Part shown: positions 49,801 through 62,766 of the stretch, one piece after another | Numbering within the stretch: position 1 is the first letter of the stretch | How the letters are laid out: each line of letters starts with the position of its first letter | Assembly: GCA_902729315.2 (NCBI GenBank) | Contig: LR746267.1 | Coordinates: 2,990,886-3,054,885, forward strand | Source of the DNA: Spirodela intermedia | Lineage: Eukaryota > Streptophyta > Magnoliopsida > Alismatales > Araceae | Direction: 5' to 3' | Length of the DNA: 64,000 nt | Program-made: the position numbers and the translations under genes | The notes under the pieces: generated by a model | What the model saw: only the letters and a program-made list of their open reading frames with translations | What the model was told of the DNA's origin: nothing | The model's database searches: none

Positions 49801-51079
49801 TAATACTTGTTTACCCTTAAAATGTGGTTCATAGATTTAGATTTTTTTTTTGAGTGGAGACATGATCAGTGGCCCTTGAGTCAAAGATCCAAGTATCTCT
49901 ATCTCTTAGATACATGTTTGTATGATGTGAAGAATGGAAACTCTATGAGAGGAAAGTGTAAGAGATTGAGAAATTACTTGAGGAGGCTGTTGATGATGCT
50001 ATGGAACTTGAAGTGATTAGTTGTCACAGCTTCTCAATTTCCTCCTTGAGTCTATCAATTTTCTCATCCTTAGAATTTGCTAGTTGAAGGATAGGTGTCA
50101 AGTTCACCTTTCCCTCGGAGCTTCTAAAGCTAGTTTCTTGTCAATGGATAGGAGAGGGAGATACACTCATGTACCCTTATTCTACTCTTGGAGGCTTACC
50201 ATGCAATTTTCAACAATTTCCACAAGTATATCTTTTTTTTTGGTAAAATGAGCACCATAGATTTGCCTTTAGATCTATCACTTACTCGAGGTTTTGGCCT
50301 TGTTTTCCTTTTCTAGAATGTGAAGAGTTTGTCTTGCTCTTTACTTCCTAACCACAACTAGTGTTGACTAATGCTCAAGCCATGTTTTTTGCTGTCAATG
50401 TTGAGTTATTACCTTGCTGATTTTCACTTAACATTGTCAGCTTATTCTCTTCCCTCATAATAATTCTCATAACTTCCTCAAAATCAATAACCCTTTCCCT
50501 ATTCAACAATTGACCAACCAATTGTACAAATGGTGAATTTAAGTTAAGATAAGCATCGATACAAGTGATCCTTCAAAATGTAAGTTCATTCAATAGAATC
50601 TGAATTGGTGGTCGATCTATAATAATCATCAGATGATTTCTAGTTTAGTTGTATACTCCATCACCATTCTATTCCCTTGAGTAAGGTTCATAACTTTAGT
50701 GGCTAGGCATGAGATTTCTCCCTCATCATTTCAATTTGTGTGCATATGGTGAGCTTTTGCCCATATGTTTTTCACTGTCGGAATCCAAAAGAAGTGGTCG
50801 CTAATAGATGGTGCCATATTTTCTAGCAACCATGCTTTGATTATGGCATTACCTCTTGTCATGAAATATGTAGTGGATCTGTTGGGCTATGAGGATTACT
50901 AGTCCCGAGGTAGTTTAATTTCCTTTGGTCAAGTAAAATCATTTCCACATATTCCTATCATTGTAAGAGGTTCAATCTATTAAACCTATATTTGTTAGGA
51001 CTTTTTAAGAGCTCAACTACCTAGGGTACTCCTCTAGTGTATTCACTAGCATTGGAGATAGACTAGGGACTTCTGCCAT
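46860..51079 (-). pseudogene. Broken gag-pol of the copia element
   Basis: Order gag, protease, integrase, reverse transcriptase, RNase H is diagnostic of Ty1/copia. The reverse transcriptase part shows LVAKGYTQ-like, VKNTLLHGSL, YMDIPSGF and LKYFLGIKI segments. Inactivated by many stops and frameshifts. In the reverse transcriptase, the catalytic YVDD-type segment just before MILTSDKFLEIE falls at a frame break. Confidence 0.88.
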
Positions 51080-51207
51080 GAGTTAGGTTTGCAATCTCAA
51101 CCAAAAAAAAGATGAAACTTTGAATCCTAGCTATAGAAAAATTGAGTGCTCGTGGTTTCAACACACATGGACCTTCAATGTAGTAAGGTCAGATGGCTCA
51201 AGAAGAG

Positions 51208-51462
51208 GGTTGAAAAGTATGCACCTTAGGCTAGGACACAGCCGCCCGAGCAAGGATGAGAGTCACTAGAAAGTGAGAGAGAGGAAAAGAACTTCATTAC
51301 TTTTGGTTTAGGGTTCATGACCCTTTAATACACAATTTCTGGTTGTCAGATTGTGTGCCCAATAATGTGGTATAAGTCGCTCGATCTGATACCCATAGGT
51401 AGTTGGATTAGTAAACTCAATAACCTAATCCTCACATGTAGCCCAATATCACTATTCTAACA
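51208..51462 (-). repeat. 5' LTR of the copia element
   Basis: About 255 bp. The left border is approximate (by alignment with the other LTR); the right border is fixed by the TSD at 51463-51467. Confidence 0.88.
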
Positions 51463-51467
51463 TGAAA

Positions 51468-52330
51468 GTATATCATGACTTGATCTCCAAGTTCAAAATT
51501 CTTCCTCATTTTCTCATATGTTGTCAATTTATATTTCTTATAATTTAGTGTGAAGTTGTGTATCAGGTCTTCATTACTTGCTTTGATATGGTTTGTCATG
51601 TTATTTATAATAATGTTATTTTCTATTGGCCTTTGTACTTATAATAGATCTAAAGAAATTCCTACAAGTAAATAACATACTACTAAAAATAGAGATTGAT
51701 TAGTCAAATGATTAACCATCAAATTATAAATAAACTTCAGTATAGTTAAAATATAATCTCATTATTTTGAATTCTCTCCTTAAATATAATAAATCAATTT
51801 TTCAGGAGTTTTGTTCATAGTTTCTACTTGATCATTAGTTTGGGGGTGACTAGTGTTGCTGAATTTCAAAACTATGGCAAATCTTTTTCAAAGAGTTTGC
51901 TCGAAGTAGATATAAACTTAAAATTTCTATCAAAAGTAGTTAATTCAAGAATTCTATATAGATGAATAATTTCTTTAGACAAGTTATTAGCTACATGACA
52001 TGCATAGTTAGTATTCTTGTATGCAATGAAATCAAGCATTTTTGAAAATCTATCTACCACTAAAAAATTAAGACTGCTCCTGTTTATGATGCTAATGTTT
52101 AGAATCTTAAATTTATGGTCAAGTTTTTATTTGAAATAATTACATTATTTTATATTCTTAAAAATATCAATAATAATGAAAAAAATCTATGGATAAAAGT
52201 AAATATCTGAAAACTAATATTTTTTTAAATGTTTGATGCCTAATATTAGCACTAAATCTATTCAATATAGTATTTTTCCATGATTTGAAAGTATTACTTC
52301 CAATTATTTCAATACAAATTAATTGATTGA
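51468..52330 (-). pseudogene. Ty3/gypsy integrase remnant
   Basis: On the minus strand MVDRFSKMLDFIAYKNTN begins at 52060, the gypsy integrase core around its second catalytic Asp region. A ...SKEIIHLYRI stretch follows, then a decayed HPQT-like NRT segment and ELGDQVMIY at the left border. Stops and frameshifts are frequent. The copia insertion at 51462 interrupts it. Confidence 0.8.
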
Positions 52331-54377
52331 ATCTGAAAATTATATTTTTTTCATAATTTTATAAATACTACTGATTATTAACTAAATATGACTTTGAAAT
52401 ATCATTTAGCATCTTAATGATATTAGAAAAATTGATATGTGCATTCAATTGGTTTGGTTTATATTAATATGCTATTTGAGGTGATGAACTTAATTTGATT
52501 ATGAAATGATTACTTTATCCTAAGATGTATGTACAAGTATGGTTTCTAATGTTAACAACTTATGGATATGTCATAATTTTAGATGTGTACATTAAAACTC
52601 ACGTTTATATGCATTGGTTTAACTTTGAAGAATATGTTGTGTAGGTTTTAGACTATTCAAGTTTCTATCTATTTTTTAGATTTTCATAGTAAATCATAGA
52701 AGCTAATAGGAGAACAGAGGATGAAAAATTTCTCAATAATTTTTGTCTTTCTCTAGTGGTTAATTACTTTTGGAGGATCATCCTTGATATCTCTATGATC
52801 TTGAAATTCCTTCAAATGATCTTGCAAAAATTTGAAAGGAAATTTTAGTTGTATTTTAGGCTTCATTCAAGACTGAGAACACATTGGCTCTAGATCTGAC
52901 AAAGGTCTTTCTTACCCTCATTTTATGATCAGTATCTTTGACATTGAAACAACTACTAGAAGTGAAGGGACAAAAGAAAATTAAGCACAAATCAAATGAT
53001 ATTTATGATATTTTAGATATGATTTAAGTTTCATAAAATACTAGAAAAAGCTGATGGTGATAATTTATTTATTACTTGTCTCATAAAATCATGGCTAAAT
53101 TTCATTTCAGTCATTTAAGATAGCTAAGGCCTATGATCAATTTGGCTCACTTACAAATATGAACTTCAGCGAGAATTTTAAGTTGTAGTTCTAAGACATG
53201 AACTTGGTAATTAGTAGTTATTATTAACCATTGATTTAGAAAAATCAAAGAATGAGAGGTTTTTGGACAATTGACAAAGGTAGGAAGCCTAATTACTATA
53301 AAATTTATGGTGTTATTGAGATTTGCACCTAAGATACTGAAGATAATTTAGGGTCATAAGAAGAGACTAAGAAACATTTAAATTATGATAAGTTCATTCA
53401 AAACTACCTTTTGATCCAAGTCTTATTATGTTCAAAGTGGCTAAATATTAAGAGGGGGGGATAGTTTATTATTTTTTCTAGTTCTCTTCTAGTTTTCTGT
53501 ATGTATATATTGTGTCAACACATGTTTTAACATAGTCTGTTAAGTCTATATGCAAACTGATCTAAGACTATTATCTTCATTACATGGTTACTTTAGTCTC
53601 TATCACTCTTAATCTCAATGACAATGGGCACATAGATTTTACATTAGTTCACTATTACTTAGGCTATGTTTAGTACCAAAAGATCTTTTTATTGGATTTT
53701 TGTTATATTCTTGTATAAATATAATTAACTTCATGGGTTTAGTTCTCCCAAATAGTAATGTTTGATCTCTTCAGATATTTCACCCCTAACATATAGGTAT
53801 GAACTTACAACACCACATAAGTTAATGTACACTTCTTCTTAGAAAAAAAATCCTCCACATATGAATTTCGACTCTCATCACTTTGTCTTAGTTTTACCTT
53901 CTCTCTATACACCTCCCAGGTTATCTTAGGGCCTGATGGGGGATGACAATCTTCAGCGTAATTAAATGATTCAAAAATTACTACATATGATTTTATGATG
54001 AAATTTTGAATCTTTATTTGAGACACTTGGTCACTTTATTGTAGATGTAGTCGAAAATTTCTTTGTTCAATATTAACTTTATTTTTTTCTTAGCTAATCT
54101 TTCTTATAGTCTATTGTATATTTATCATTTTAGTATTTGAAAATGATCATATAAATATGTTTTGTTGACCTTTGATCATACTTCAACCTAAATCTTTTAA
54201 CTTCTAAGCATGGTCCTTGATATTGTGTTTGAAGATATTCAACTAATTAACAAATGTCTTTTTCTTTAGGGTTGAGATGAGATAATATCATTGAACTTGT
54301 TGTTTTATCTATGTATCCAAAGTGTGTGGGATTGAGCATGAGTTCTTCTCCATTTTGAAGATTACTTCTCTCATAGG
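52331..54377. other. AT-rich DNA, probably the decayed remainder of the gypsy element
   Basis: No domain recognised. It lies upstream of the integrase remnant, where reverse transcriptase and gag would be expected, but stops are dense in every frame. Confidence 0.4.
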
Positions 54378-56365
54378 AGACAGGATTTAGTTGTTGTATA
54401 ATCAATCACATAAATTTAAATTTATAAAATTAGAAAATATTAATTTTTATATTTTAAGAATTTTTTAGAATAAATAAATAAATTATAATTTGATAAAAGG
54501 TTTGAAAAATAATAGGGAAGTTCTAGGTTGATCACAAGAATGTAAGATAATATTATGTAATATTTCAGAATTTTCCTAAAGTAATATATATTTTTATAAT
54601 TTTTAAACTAAATAATGAATATAAAATATATTTAAAACTTCACAAAAAAGGGAAATAATAGTGTGAAATGTCAAGATGATGTCATCACTTGACAAATGCG
54701 AATTAGAAAAAAATAGAGTTCTACCTAATAATTCTTAAGGGATTATAGATAATTTAACTAGTAAAATTAAGTTTTGTAAAAGCTTAAAGAATCTTAATTT
54801 AATAAAGAAAATTTTTGAAACTTGAAATCACACAATCACTAAATTAAGTAGAAATTAAGTTTAAAGTAGGAAAAGTAAAGTTTCAGCCTCACAATAGTGA
54901 TTGTTGAAATTTTTTATGTTTAGGAGGATCATCGTGCAATATGTATGGCCTCAAAGGCTCTCCTTGGGCACAAACGATGTGGACAATTTTTAAATCTTCT
55001 TGCAAAGTCTATAAATTAATGAAGTAGGTCGTCGAATCGTCTTCGGCGGCTGTCATCTAACCAAACATGAAAATGACGACTTTGCAGCTCTTCAATAGTT
55101 GTCACCTGACAAAGATTAATTGGATGGAGGTTGGGTGCGTCTTAGGGACCTTCATCCTTAAGTTCACGTAGCTAGAGCTTCTTCATCACACCTAGTACGT
55201 GACGTGACTTAGTCGTTGTATATTAAATCACGCAAATATAAAATTTATAAAACTAGAAAATACAAATTTTCAGATATTTAGAAGTATTTCTGAACAAATA
55301 TATCAATTATAATTCAATAAAACTTCCAAAAATAGCGGTAAATTTCCAAGTCGATCACAGGGATGTAATATAATATATGGTAATTATTCAGAATTGTTTT
55401 CAATGAAAACGATTTTCTATGAATTGTATACTAGGAAATGAAAATGAAATATATTTAAAATTCACGAAAAAGGGAAGTAAGGGTGTGGACGTCAGGATGA
55501 CGTCAGTGCTCGGCGAACGCGAATCGGGCGAAAACAGAGTTCCGCCCAGCGATTCTTACGTAAGCGATTACAGACGATTTAATTAATCAAATTAAGATCT
55601 GTAAAGGCCGAAAGAATCGTAATAGAACAAAGTATATTTTGGTAAATTAAAATCACAAAAAATATCACTAAATGAAGTGTAAAGTAAGTTTAAAGCAAGA
55701 AAACAGAGTTCTGGCGTCGCGATGGCGATGCGTCGGCAATGCACCAGAATCTTGAGCGTTCGGGAGGATCGTCGTGTAGTGTCCACGGCCTCGAAGGCTC
55801 TCCTTGGACAAAAACGACGTGGGCAATCTCTAGATCTTCTCGCGAAGTCTAGAGATTAATGAAATGGGTCGTCGAGTCGTCTCCGGCGGTTGTCACCCGG
55901 CGGAGCGGAAAAACGGCGACTTTGCGGCTCTCCGGCGACTGTCACCCAACGGAGAGCAGCTGGATGGAGGTGGGGCGCGTGTTAAGGAGCTTCATCCTCA
56001 AGTCCGCGCAACAAGAGGAGGCTCTTCATCGCATCTGGTACGCTCTCAGGAGGTGACGACTCGTCTCTCGGCGGATCGTCCTCTTCCCGACGACGGCTTG
56101 TTCGTCGATCAATCGGAGATGATTTACTTGATGGATTCGCGATCCTTTTATCGCGAATCATTCAGCAGTTTTAGTAGCAATGCTCCGCGAATCGCGTTGA
56201 TGAGATTTTCGCCGATGATCTAGCGATTCTCGTTGCTTAATCCTTCATCGGCGATCTGTAGGAAAGTCGCGATAATCAGATAAAAATATATGACTTTTGA
56301 CTCTGGAAGGACTCGAACCCGCGCCGGTCGCCCGTCTCTTCTAAGGAAGGTGTGATGTGGGTTTA

Positions 56366-56408
56366 GTCCCACATTGGTTGTGCGCCGATTTTTCGGGCAA
56401 ATATATAG
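56366..56408 (+). promoter_or_regulatory. USE-like element and TATA box, U6-type spacing, in solo LTR
   Basis: GTCCCACATTG at 56366-56376 differs at one base (a CpG decay) from the plant snRNA upstream element RTCCCACATCG. Exactly 24 nt later ATATATAG begins at 56401. Plant Pol III snRNA genes use a 23-24 nt gap and Pol II snRNA genes about 33-34. Confidence 0.6.
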
Positions 56409-56424
56409 TAATGTTAGCTTTCTA

Positions 56425-56645
56425 AGCAAAGTTCCTTCTCTTATGTGTACGACCACTCCTTGCCCCACAGCCGGCTGGCCACTGGTGACGTGGAAGGGGA
56501 GTGGCGCACACATGCCCCTATCGGTCTAAGCCGCTCGAGCCCCTGCTCGCGGCTACTCCCTGACTGAGCTTCCGACCCGCTTGCGGGCCCGGCTGGCCGG
56601 CGGGTCCCCTCATTTTGCAATATTTTAGTTTTATTTCTTTTTCTT
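56425..56645 (+). ncRNA. Hypothetical short transcript of family A LTR
   Basis: Downstream of the USE/TATA module. About 180 nt of GC-rich sequence with inverted motifs (gggcccggctggccggcggg; ccgctcgagcccctgctcgcgg) is followed by T-rich sequence (ttttagttttatttcttttt) that could end Pol III transcription. It does not match 7SL, U3 or U6 as I know them. Start and end are guesses from promoter geometry. Confidence 0.25.
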
Positions 56646-57270
56646 TATTTATCTCAAAAGTAAAACTATAAAAATCATATAAATTCATATAAAATCACAT
56701 AATCACCCAAAAAATCACATTAATCAACTGAAAACCACTTTTCACACTTTAACACAAATATAAGTCTATTTATCATGAGTTAAGGCTAAAACTATATTAT
56801 TTACTAATTATTAACTCATGATAATGAAGACTTATCAGTACGCTCTTAGGAGGTGACAACTCATCTCTCGGTAGATCATCCTCTTTTTAATGATGGCTTG
56901 TTTGTCAACTAATCAGAGATAACTTACTTGATAGATTCATGATCCTTTTATCCATAATCGTTCAATAATTTTAGTAATGATATTTCACGAATCGCGTTGA
57001 CGAAATTTTTGGCGATGATTGAGCGATTATGGTGGTTTAATCATTCACTAAAAACCTACAAAAAAATCATGATTTAATGAGATAAAAATATGAGTTTTGG
57101 CTCTAGTAAGATTTGAATCATCACCAATCATCTATCTACATGAGAGAGAGTGAAATAAGTACACGAATACCTTTATAAAGTGACATCATTAGGGTATCTT
57201 TTTTATTAAATAAGGGATAGTTTAGGAATTAAAATTATTAAAAACTTTTAAGGAGTTAATTGTCATTTTA

Positions 57271-57313
57271 GTCTCACATTGGTTATATGCCAAGTTTTGA
57301 GATGGATATATAG
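57271..57313 (+). promoter_or_regulatory. USE-like element and TATA box, family A LTR (older copy)
   Basis: GTCTCACATTG at 57271-57281, 24 nt, then ATATATAG at 57306-57313. Confidence 0.55.
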
Positions 57314-57715
57314 TAGTATGAGAACGAGTAATCAATATGTCTTTTTTTCTCATGTGTACTATCACTCCTTGCCCCACACTTAATTGGCCACTAGTGACAT
57401 AGAAGGAGAGCGATACACACATGCCCCCCTATCGATATGTCTTTAGCTGCTCAAGCTCTACTCTTGGCTCCACCCGACTATGCTTCCGACCTACTTGTAG
57501 GCTCGACTAGTAGGCGGGTTCTTCCATTTTTTTATCTTTTTTTTCTTCATTTATCTCAAAAATATGATTATAAAAATTATATAAAATCACATAATTAGTC
57601 ATAAGTTCACATGAACTAACTAAAAACTATTTTTCATAATTTAACATAAATAAAAATATATTTATTGTGAGTTAAGACTAAAATTATATAATTATTAATT
57701 ATTAACATAATTATC

Positions 57716-60025
57716 TTTTTTTTCTTCAATGCTTTTATTTAAAGATTTTTATTACTTCACTAGATGATCTTACTCTTTATATTAATTTGAAATTTGATCA
57801 TTCCTATTTTTTATTTTCTCTATGTAAACTTTGATGTGCCACTATATAAGTTATGTGAGAAAGACCTCTCCACTATCTTCTTTACTTCATGTAAATAGTC
57901 TAACTTAATTGTCATATATGATTATAGATCTTTTTTTTCAAATATTTATGTGTTAACACTTCTATTTTCGCAATACTCAATATTATATTGGAATGTCAAA
58001 GGCAACTTTAGTTTTGAAAAGATATGTGAGACTTCATTACACATGTTAACACAAGTTATCTTAGACTTATAGTTTGAAAATGTTAAGTTGCACTATTCCA
58101 ATATAGAAAGATTTTGGACGAATATAATTCTTTTGATTTGTTATTAGTCATAAGACTTGTGTTAAGCATCATCAATGTTTAATTTAAATATTTGTCACTA
58201 ATATTTAACTTATGATAAAACAGTCATGATGTATATGAATAAATTATTCATAAATAAATTTTCACTTGCAAGTGTCGAAACCAAGGGCATCTACAAGTTT
58301 AACTCTACTAAAAAAGATTTTATTATTATGTTCATGAACATTTACCTTTTATCTTCTTTGTGTCAAATAAAATCATTATCACCATGTAGGAAAATATATA
58401 TAATAATTATTTTTATATATTTTAAATTTAATATTCTGAATTTTTAGTTGGCTGAACGTAACACTTTGACTTCAACTCAAATGTTCTAACTTCAATTAGA
58501 TTATCTGAGTTTCAGACATCAAAAGTAAGATGATGAATAATGTTAAATTTGAACATTCTAACCTTTGTTAAGTCCCATAAGGTCAACTTTCTCCTTCACA
58601 AACATAATTTACTCAAAATCTTATCTAATATTTCCTTTATCATGTCCCTACCCTAATAATCTCTTTTTTGTTACCTAGAATTTACCAAATACCCTTCCAC
58701 TTGTCCCTCTCATCTCCTTTACTTATGGAATAATTTTCATTTATTGAGGGATCTAACATCACTCTCATACTAAACTCTCAAGTGACTTCAAGAGTTTATA
58801 AGTTATCTTATTAGATTGTGATGAGTATTTAGGGATTGAGACGAGACAAAAAGAGATTTTCTCTTATTGAAATAATAAGATGGAAGATACTTTCAAACAA
58901 TCAGACTGTCTTATAGAGACCACTTCACTAGATGAGACAAATATTGACTTCAACACTACTAAGAGGGAAAGATAATCAAGGGACTCGATTCACAAGTGAC
59001 ATCCCTTGAGAAATGTAGGGGAAATGGGGGTGGCGGCCATTTCGAGAAGGTCAGTCTCTAAGACTCTCTAGGTATTAAATAATTATGTATCTATAAAGTA
59101 TGTTTAATTAATCTTTGTATGGTGCAAAAATGTTTTCCTATCATCAAAACACAAAGAATGTTGTAACAGTTAATAATATTTAGTAAGATCAATTGAGTGA
59201 TTGAATTGTAAGTCACTTGCATTATTCTTGATACATGTACAATATTAGAAACATATTTCAAAATAATAATGCATATATGTAAATATGAATTCATTGTGTA
59301 TTTTTAACTCATCATCTTGAATTTATGTATTTATTTATTTGATTTTACCATGTCGTTTAATTTATATACTACTATAGAAATTACGAATGTTTATGAAAAT
59401 TATCATATAGAGGCATGTAATGAATAATACATACAAATAAAAAGGAATTCATGAAGTAAAATACAAATCTGAAAACTTAATCTATTATGTACTCTTGACA
59501 ACATCATTATTTTTATATGATTTTTATATCAAATTAATCAATTGAATTTGGACCTCTTAGTATACATTTTTTAAATATTTAAAAATATATGTTGAAAAAT
59601 AATGTTATTTTTTTACAATTTTCTGAGTCATAGTAATACAAATTAAGATAATCATGATTCAAAATGATTACCTAATAGTTTTATTTTATTCTTAGAGAGT
59701 GGGTATAAGGAGGCCAAACTACTCTAAAAATCCATGAATTCATCACCTCTAGATCTTTTCTTATAAGAGGACTAGGGATTTTATGAGAATATCTTAGATC
59801 TTGGAAAGAGTTGAACAAAGTCAAGTCATAAATTGATGGATTCAACCCCCCTTCTTAATTTATTGCCTAAAATTGAATGTTACTAAATTTATATGAAAGA
59901 GGCCAAACTTAGATCCATATGATGTTATGTAGGAAACAACTAACACACGTTGTAACTATCGAGGTTTGTAAATATAGATAGATAAATAGATAGGTAGATG
60001 TATGATATATAGTATATATATATAA
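57716..60025. other. AT-rich intergenic DNA
   Basis: No gene or recognisable element. Stop codons are dense in all frames. Confidence 0.5.
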
Positions 60026-60503
<478 letters not shown>

Positions 60504-60820
60504 CATATTTCTTGCAATTGGTAAGAACCATTGATTATGGCATAGAAGAAGATAGGGAGGAGAAAAAAACCTTGAAGCAATAATAAATAACATTGAAAGT
60601 TATTGAATACACATGGAAGGGTCAAACCTTTTCATTCTAAATAGGAAATCATTCTAATTCTAAAGAAATAAGATTTATTAAAAGTAAAAAAAGGTAAGCA
60701 AAGGATTTCTTCAAAAAAGATTTAACAAAAATCTGTAACAATGATCACATGCTATAACATTTTGGTTGACAATGTTTCACCAATTTGAAATTGATAGTTT
60801 TTTGTCCTTTTTCACTTTGA
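60504..60820. other. AT-rich spacer
   Basis: Nothing recognised between the GA tract and the next LTR. Confidence 0.5.
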
Positions 60821-60825
60821 GTATT

Positions 60826-62766
60826 TGATGTCATTTAGTTTTTGTATAATAAATGTCGTAAATTTAAATTTTATAAAATTATAAAATACTAAATTTTAAT
60901 TTTTAGAAATATTTTAAATAAATAAATAAATTATTATTTAATAAAATATTCTAAAAATAGTAAGAAATTTCTAAATTGATTATAGATATGTAAATAATAT
61001 ATAGTAATATTTCAAAATTTTCTTTAAAAAATATAATTTTTTATAAATTTTAGACTAAATGATGAATATAAAATATATTTAAAAATTCACAAAAGAAAGA
61101 AGTAAGGGTGTGGACGTCAAGATGTCATCAACACCTTGAGGAATATCATTTAGAGGAAAACTAGAGTTTCACCGGACGATTCTTACGTAAGAGATTACAA
61201 ATGATTTAATGGGTCAAATTAAGATATGTAAAAGTTAGAAGAATTGTAATTGAATGAAGAAGGTTTTAAAACTAACACCAAGTATCACTAAATTAAGTGA
61301 AAATTAAGTTGAAAGTAGAAAAGGTAAAGTTCTAGTTTTACGTCAGTAATTACTAGAATTTTGTGTGTTCTAGATGATTATTGTGCGATGTCTATGACCT
61401 CAAAGGTTCTCCTTAGACAAACGACTTGAACATTTATTAAATCTTTTTTTAAAGTTTAGAAAATGATAGTTGAAGTTAAACTAGTTAAAAAATAGTAAAA
61501 TAGAGTTATAGCGTCGTAGCAGTGATGTGTTGGTGATGTGTCAAAATCTTGAACATTCGGGAGGATTGCCGTGCGATGTTCACAATCTCAAAAGCTTTGT
61601 TTAGACAAGGATCACATAGGCAATCTTTAGATTTTTTTACAGAAATTAATGAAGTGGGTCGTCAAATCATTTTCAGTGACTATCACTTAGTAGAATAGAA
61701 AAATGATGACTTTGTGGCTCTCCAGTAATTGTCACTCGACGGAGATGAGTTTGATAGAGGTGGAACACGTCTTAGAGAGCTTTATCCTTAGGTCCACGTA
61801 GTAAGAATAGTCTCTTCATCACATCTATTATGTTTTCATGAGGTGGCAACTTGTCTCTCAACAGATCGTCCTCTTCTTGACAATAGTTTATTCATCGATT
61901 AATCAGAGATAATTTATTCTATGTATTCAGAATTCTATTATTATGAATTATTCAGTAATTTTAGTAACAATACTCTATGAATCATATTTATGAGATTTTC
62001 GTTGATGATTAAGCGATTCTAGTGGCTAAATTCTTCACTGACAATCTACAGAAAAATCATGATTTAATTAGATAAAAATATAAGTTTTAGCTCAAGTGGG
62101 ATTCAAACCTCACCGATCACCTGCTTATATGAGAAAGAGTGAAATAAATACGCGAACACCTTTATAAAGTGACATCATTAGGATATCTCCTTTTAATAAA
62201 TAAAGGATATTTGAGGTATAAATAAGCGATATTTGAGGGATATTTGAGGTAATAAGTCATTAGGATCAACCTTTCGGGGAGGTTGTAAGCACTAATTTAG
62301 TCCCACATCAGTTATATGTCGAATTTTGAGGTGGATATATAATAATATGAGATTTTTTAATCAATGGGTCTCTTTCTTGTGTATGTATGACCACTTCTTG
62401 CCACATGCTCGACTGGCCACTAGTGGTGTGGAAGGGGAGTGATGTACATGTGTCTCCTACAAGTTTGTCCTCAGCTGCTCGAGCCCTTACTCGCAGCAAT
62501 GGCCGACTGTGCTTTAGACTCATTTGCAGGCCTAGTTGGCCGATGGATGCCCCTCGTTTTTATATTTTTATTTTATTTTATTTTTCTTCATTTATCTCAT
62601 AAAAATTAGATAAATTCACATAAAATTACATAATTAGCCAAAAAATCATATTAACTAACTAAAAATTATTTTTCACAATTTAACATAAATATAAGTCTAT
62701 TTATTAAGAGTTAAGGCTAAAATTATTATTAATTAATTATTAACTTATGAAAATAAAGACTTATCA
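60826..62766 (+). mobile_element. Solo LTR, family A (TSD GTATT)
   Basis: 1941 bp, starts TGATGTCATTTAG and ends GACTTATCA. A perfect target duplication GTATT is at 60821-60825 and 62767-62771. It is colinear with the copy at 55200 but has lost most CpGs. It carries an extra internal tandem unit (about 61320-61600), also seen in the reverse copy, so it represents a longer subtype. Confidence 0.88.
62300..62342 (+). promoter_or_regulatory. USE-like element and TATA box, family A LTR (third copy)
   Basis: GTCCCACATCA at 62300-62310, 24 nt, then ATATATAA from 62335. Confidence 0.58.

Larger units (their letters stand above)
46545..51462 (-). mobile_element. Ty1/copia retrotransposon, complete but dead
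   Basis: 4918 bp, oriented right to left. LTRs at 51208-51462 (5') and 46545-46812 (3') are clearly homologous and end in TGTTAGAATAG on the minus strand. The 5-bp target duplication TGAAA lies at 46540-46544 and 51463-51467. A purine-rich tract (agagggagag) precedes the 3' LTR. Coding remnants from right to left: gag start at 51079 (MAEVPSLSPML, soon stopped), zinc-knuckle remnant about 50265-50205, protease WIFDSRATDH about 49870-49835, integrase core IDDCTHVTWVWLM about 49230-49185, reverse transcriptase (48049-47813 and 47668-47288) and RNase H (47144-46860). Multiple stops and frameshifts exclude activity. The usual copia primer-binding site was not recognised next to the 5' LTR. Confidence 0.92.
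55200..56837 (+). mobile_element. Solo LTR, family A, youngest copy (TSD GTACG)
   Basis: 1638 bp, starts TGACGTGACTTAG and ends GACTTATCA, the TG...CA ends of an LTR. A perfect 5-bp target duplication GTACG is at 55195-55199 and 56838-56842. It is inserted within another copy of the same family. It has no internal coding region, primer site or second LTR, so it is read as a solo LTR. It keeps many CpGs (for example gtcgtcgagtcgtctccggc near 55867), unlike its relatives, which suggests a recent origin. Short ORFs inside (55859-56223) are fortuitous. Confidence 0.9.
54378..57715 (+). mobile_element. LTR, family A, older copy split by a younger copy
   Basis: The left part is 54378-55199 and the right part 56838-57715; together they make about 1.7 kb. 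The two parts join at the GTACG duplication. The ends are decayed (AGACAGGATTTAG at the left, ATAATTATC at the right). Most CpGs of the family sequence are TG or CA here. Its own USE/TATA module is at 57271-57313. Confidence 0.82.

Noticed and set aside
56425-56645. GC-rich LTR stretch as a 7SL, U3 or U6 RNA gene
   Set aside because: It does not match the conserved sequences of those RNAs that I know; kept only as a hypothetical transcript.
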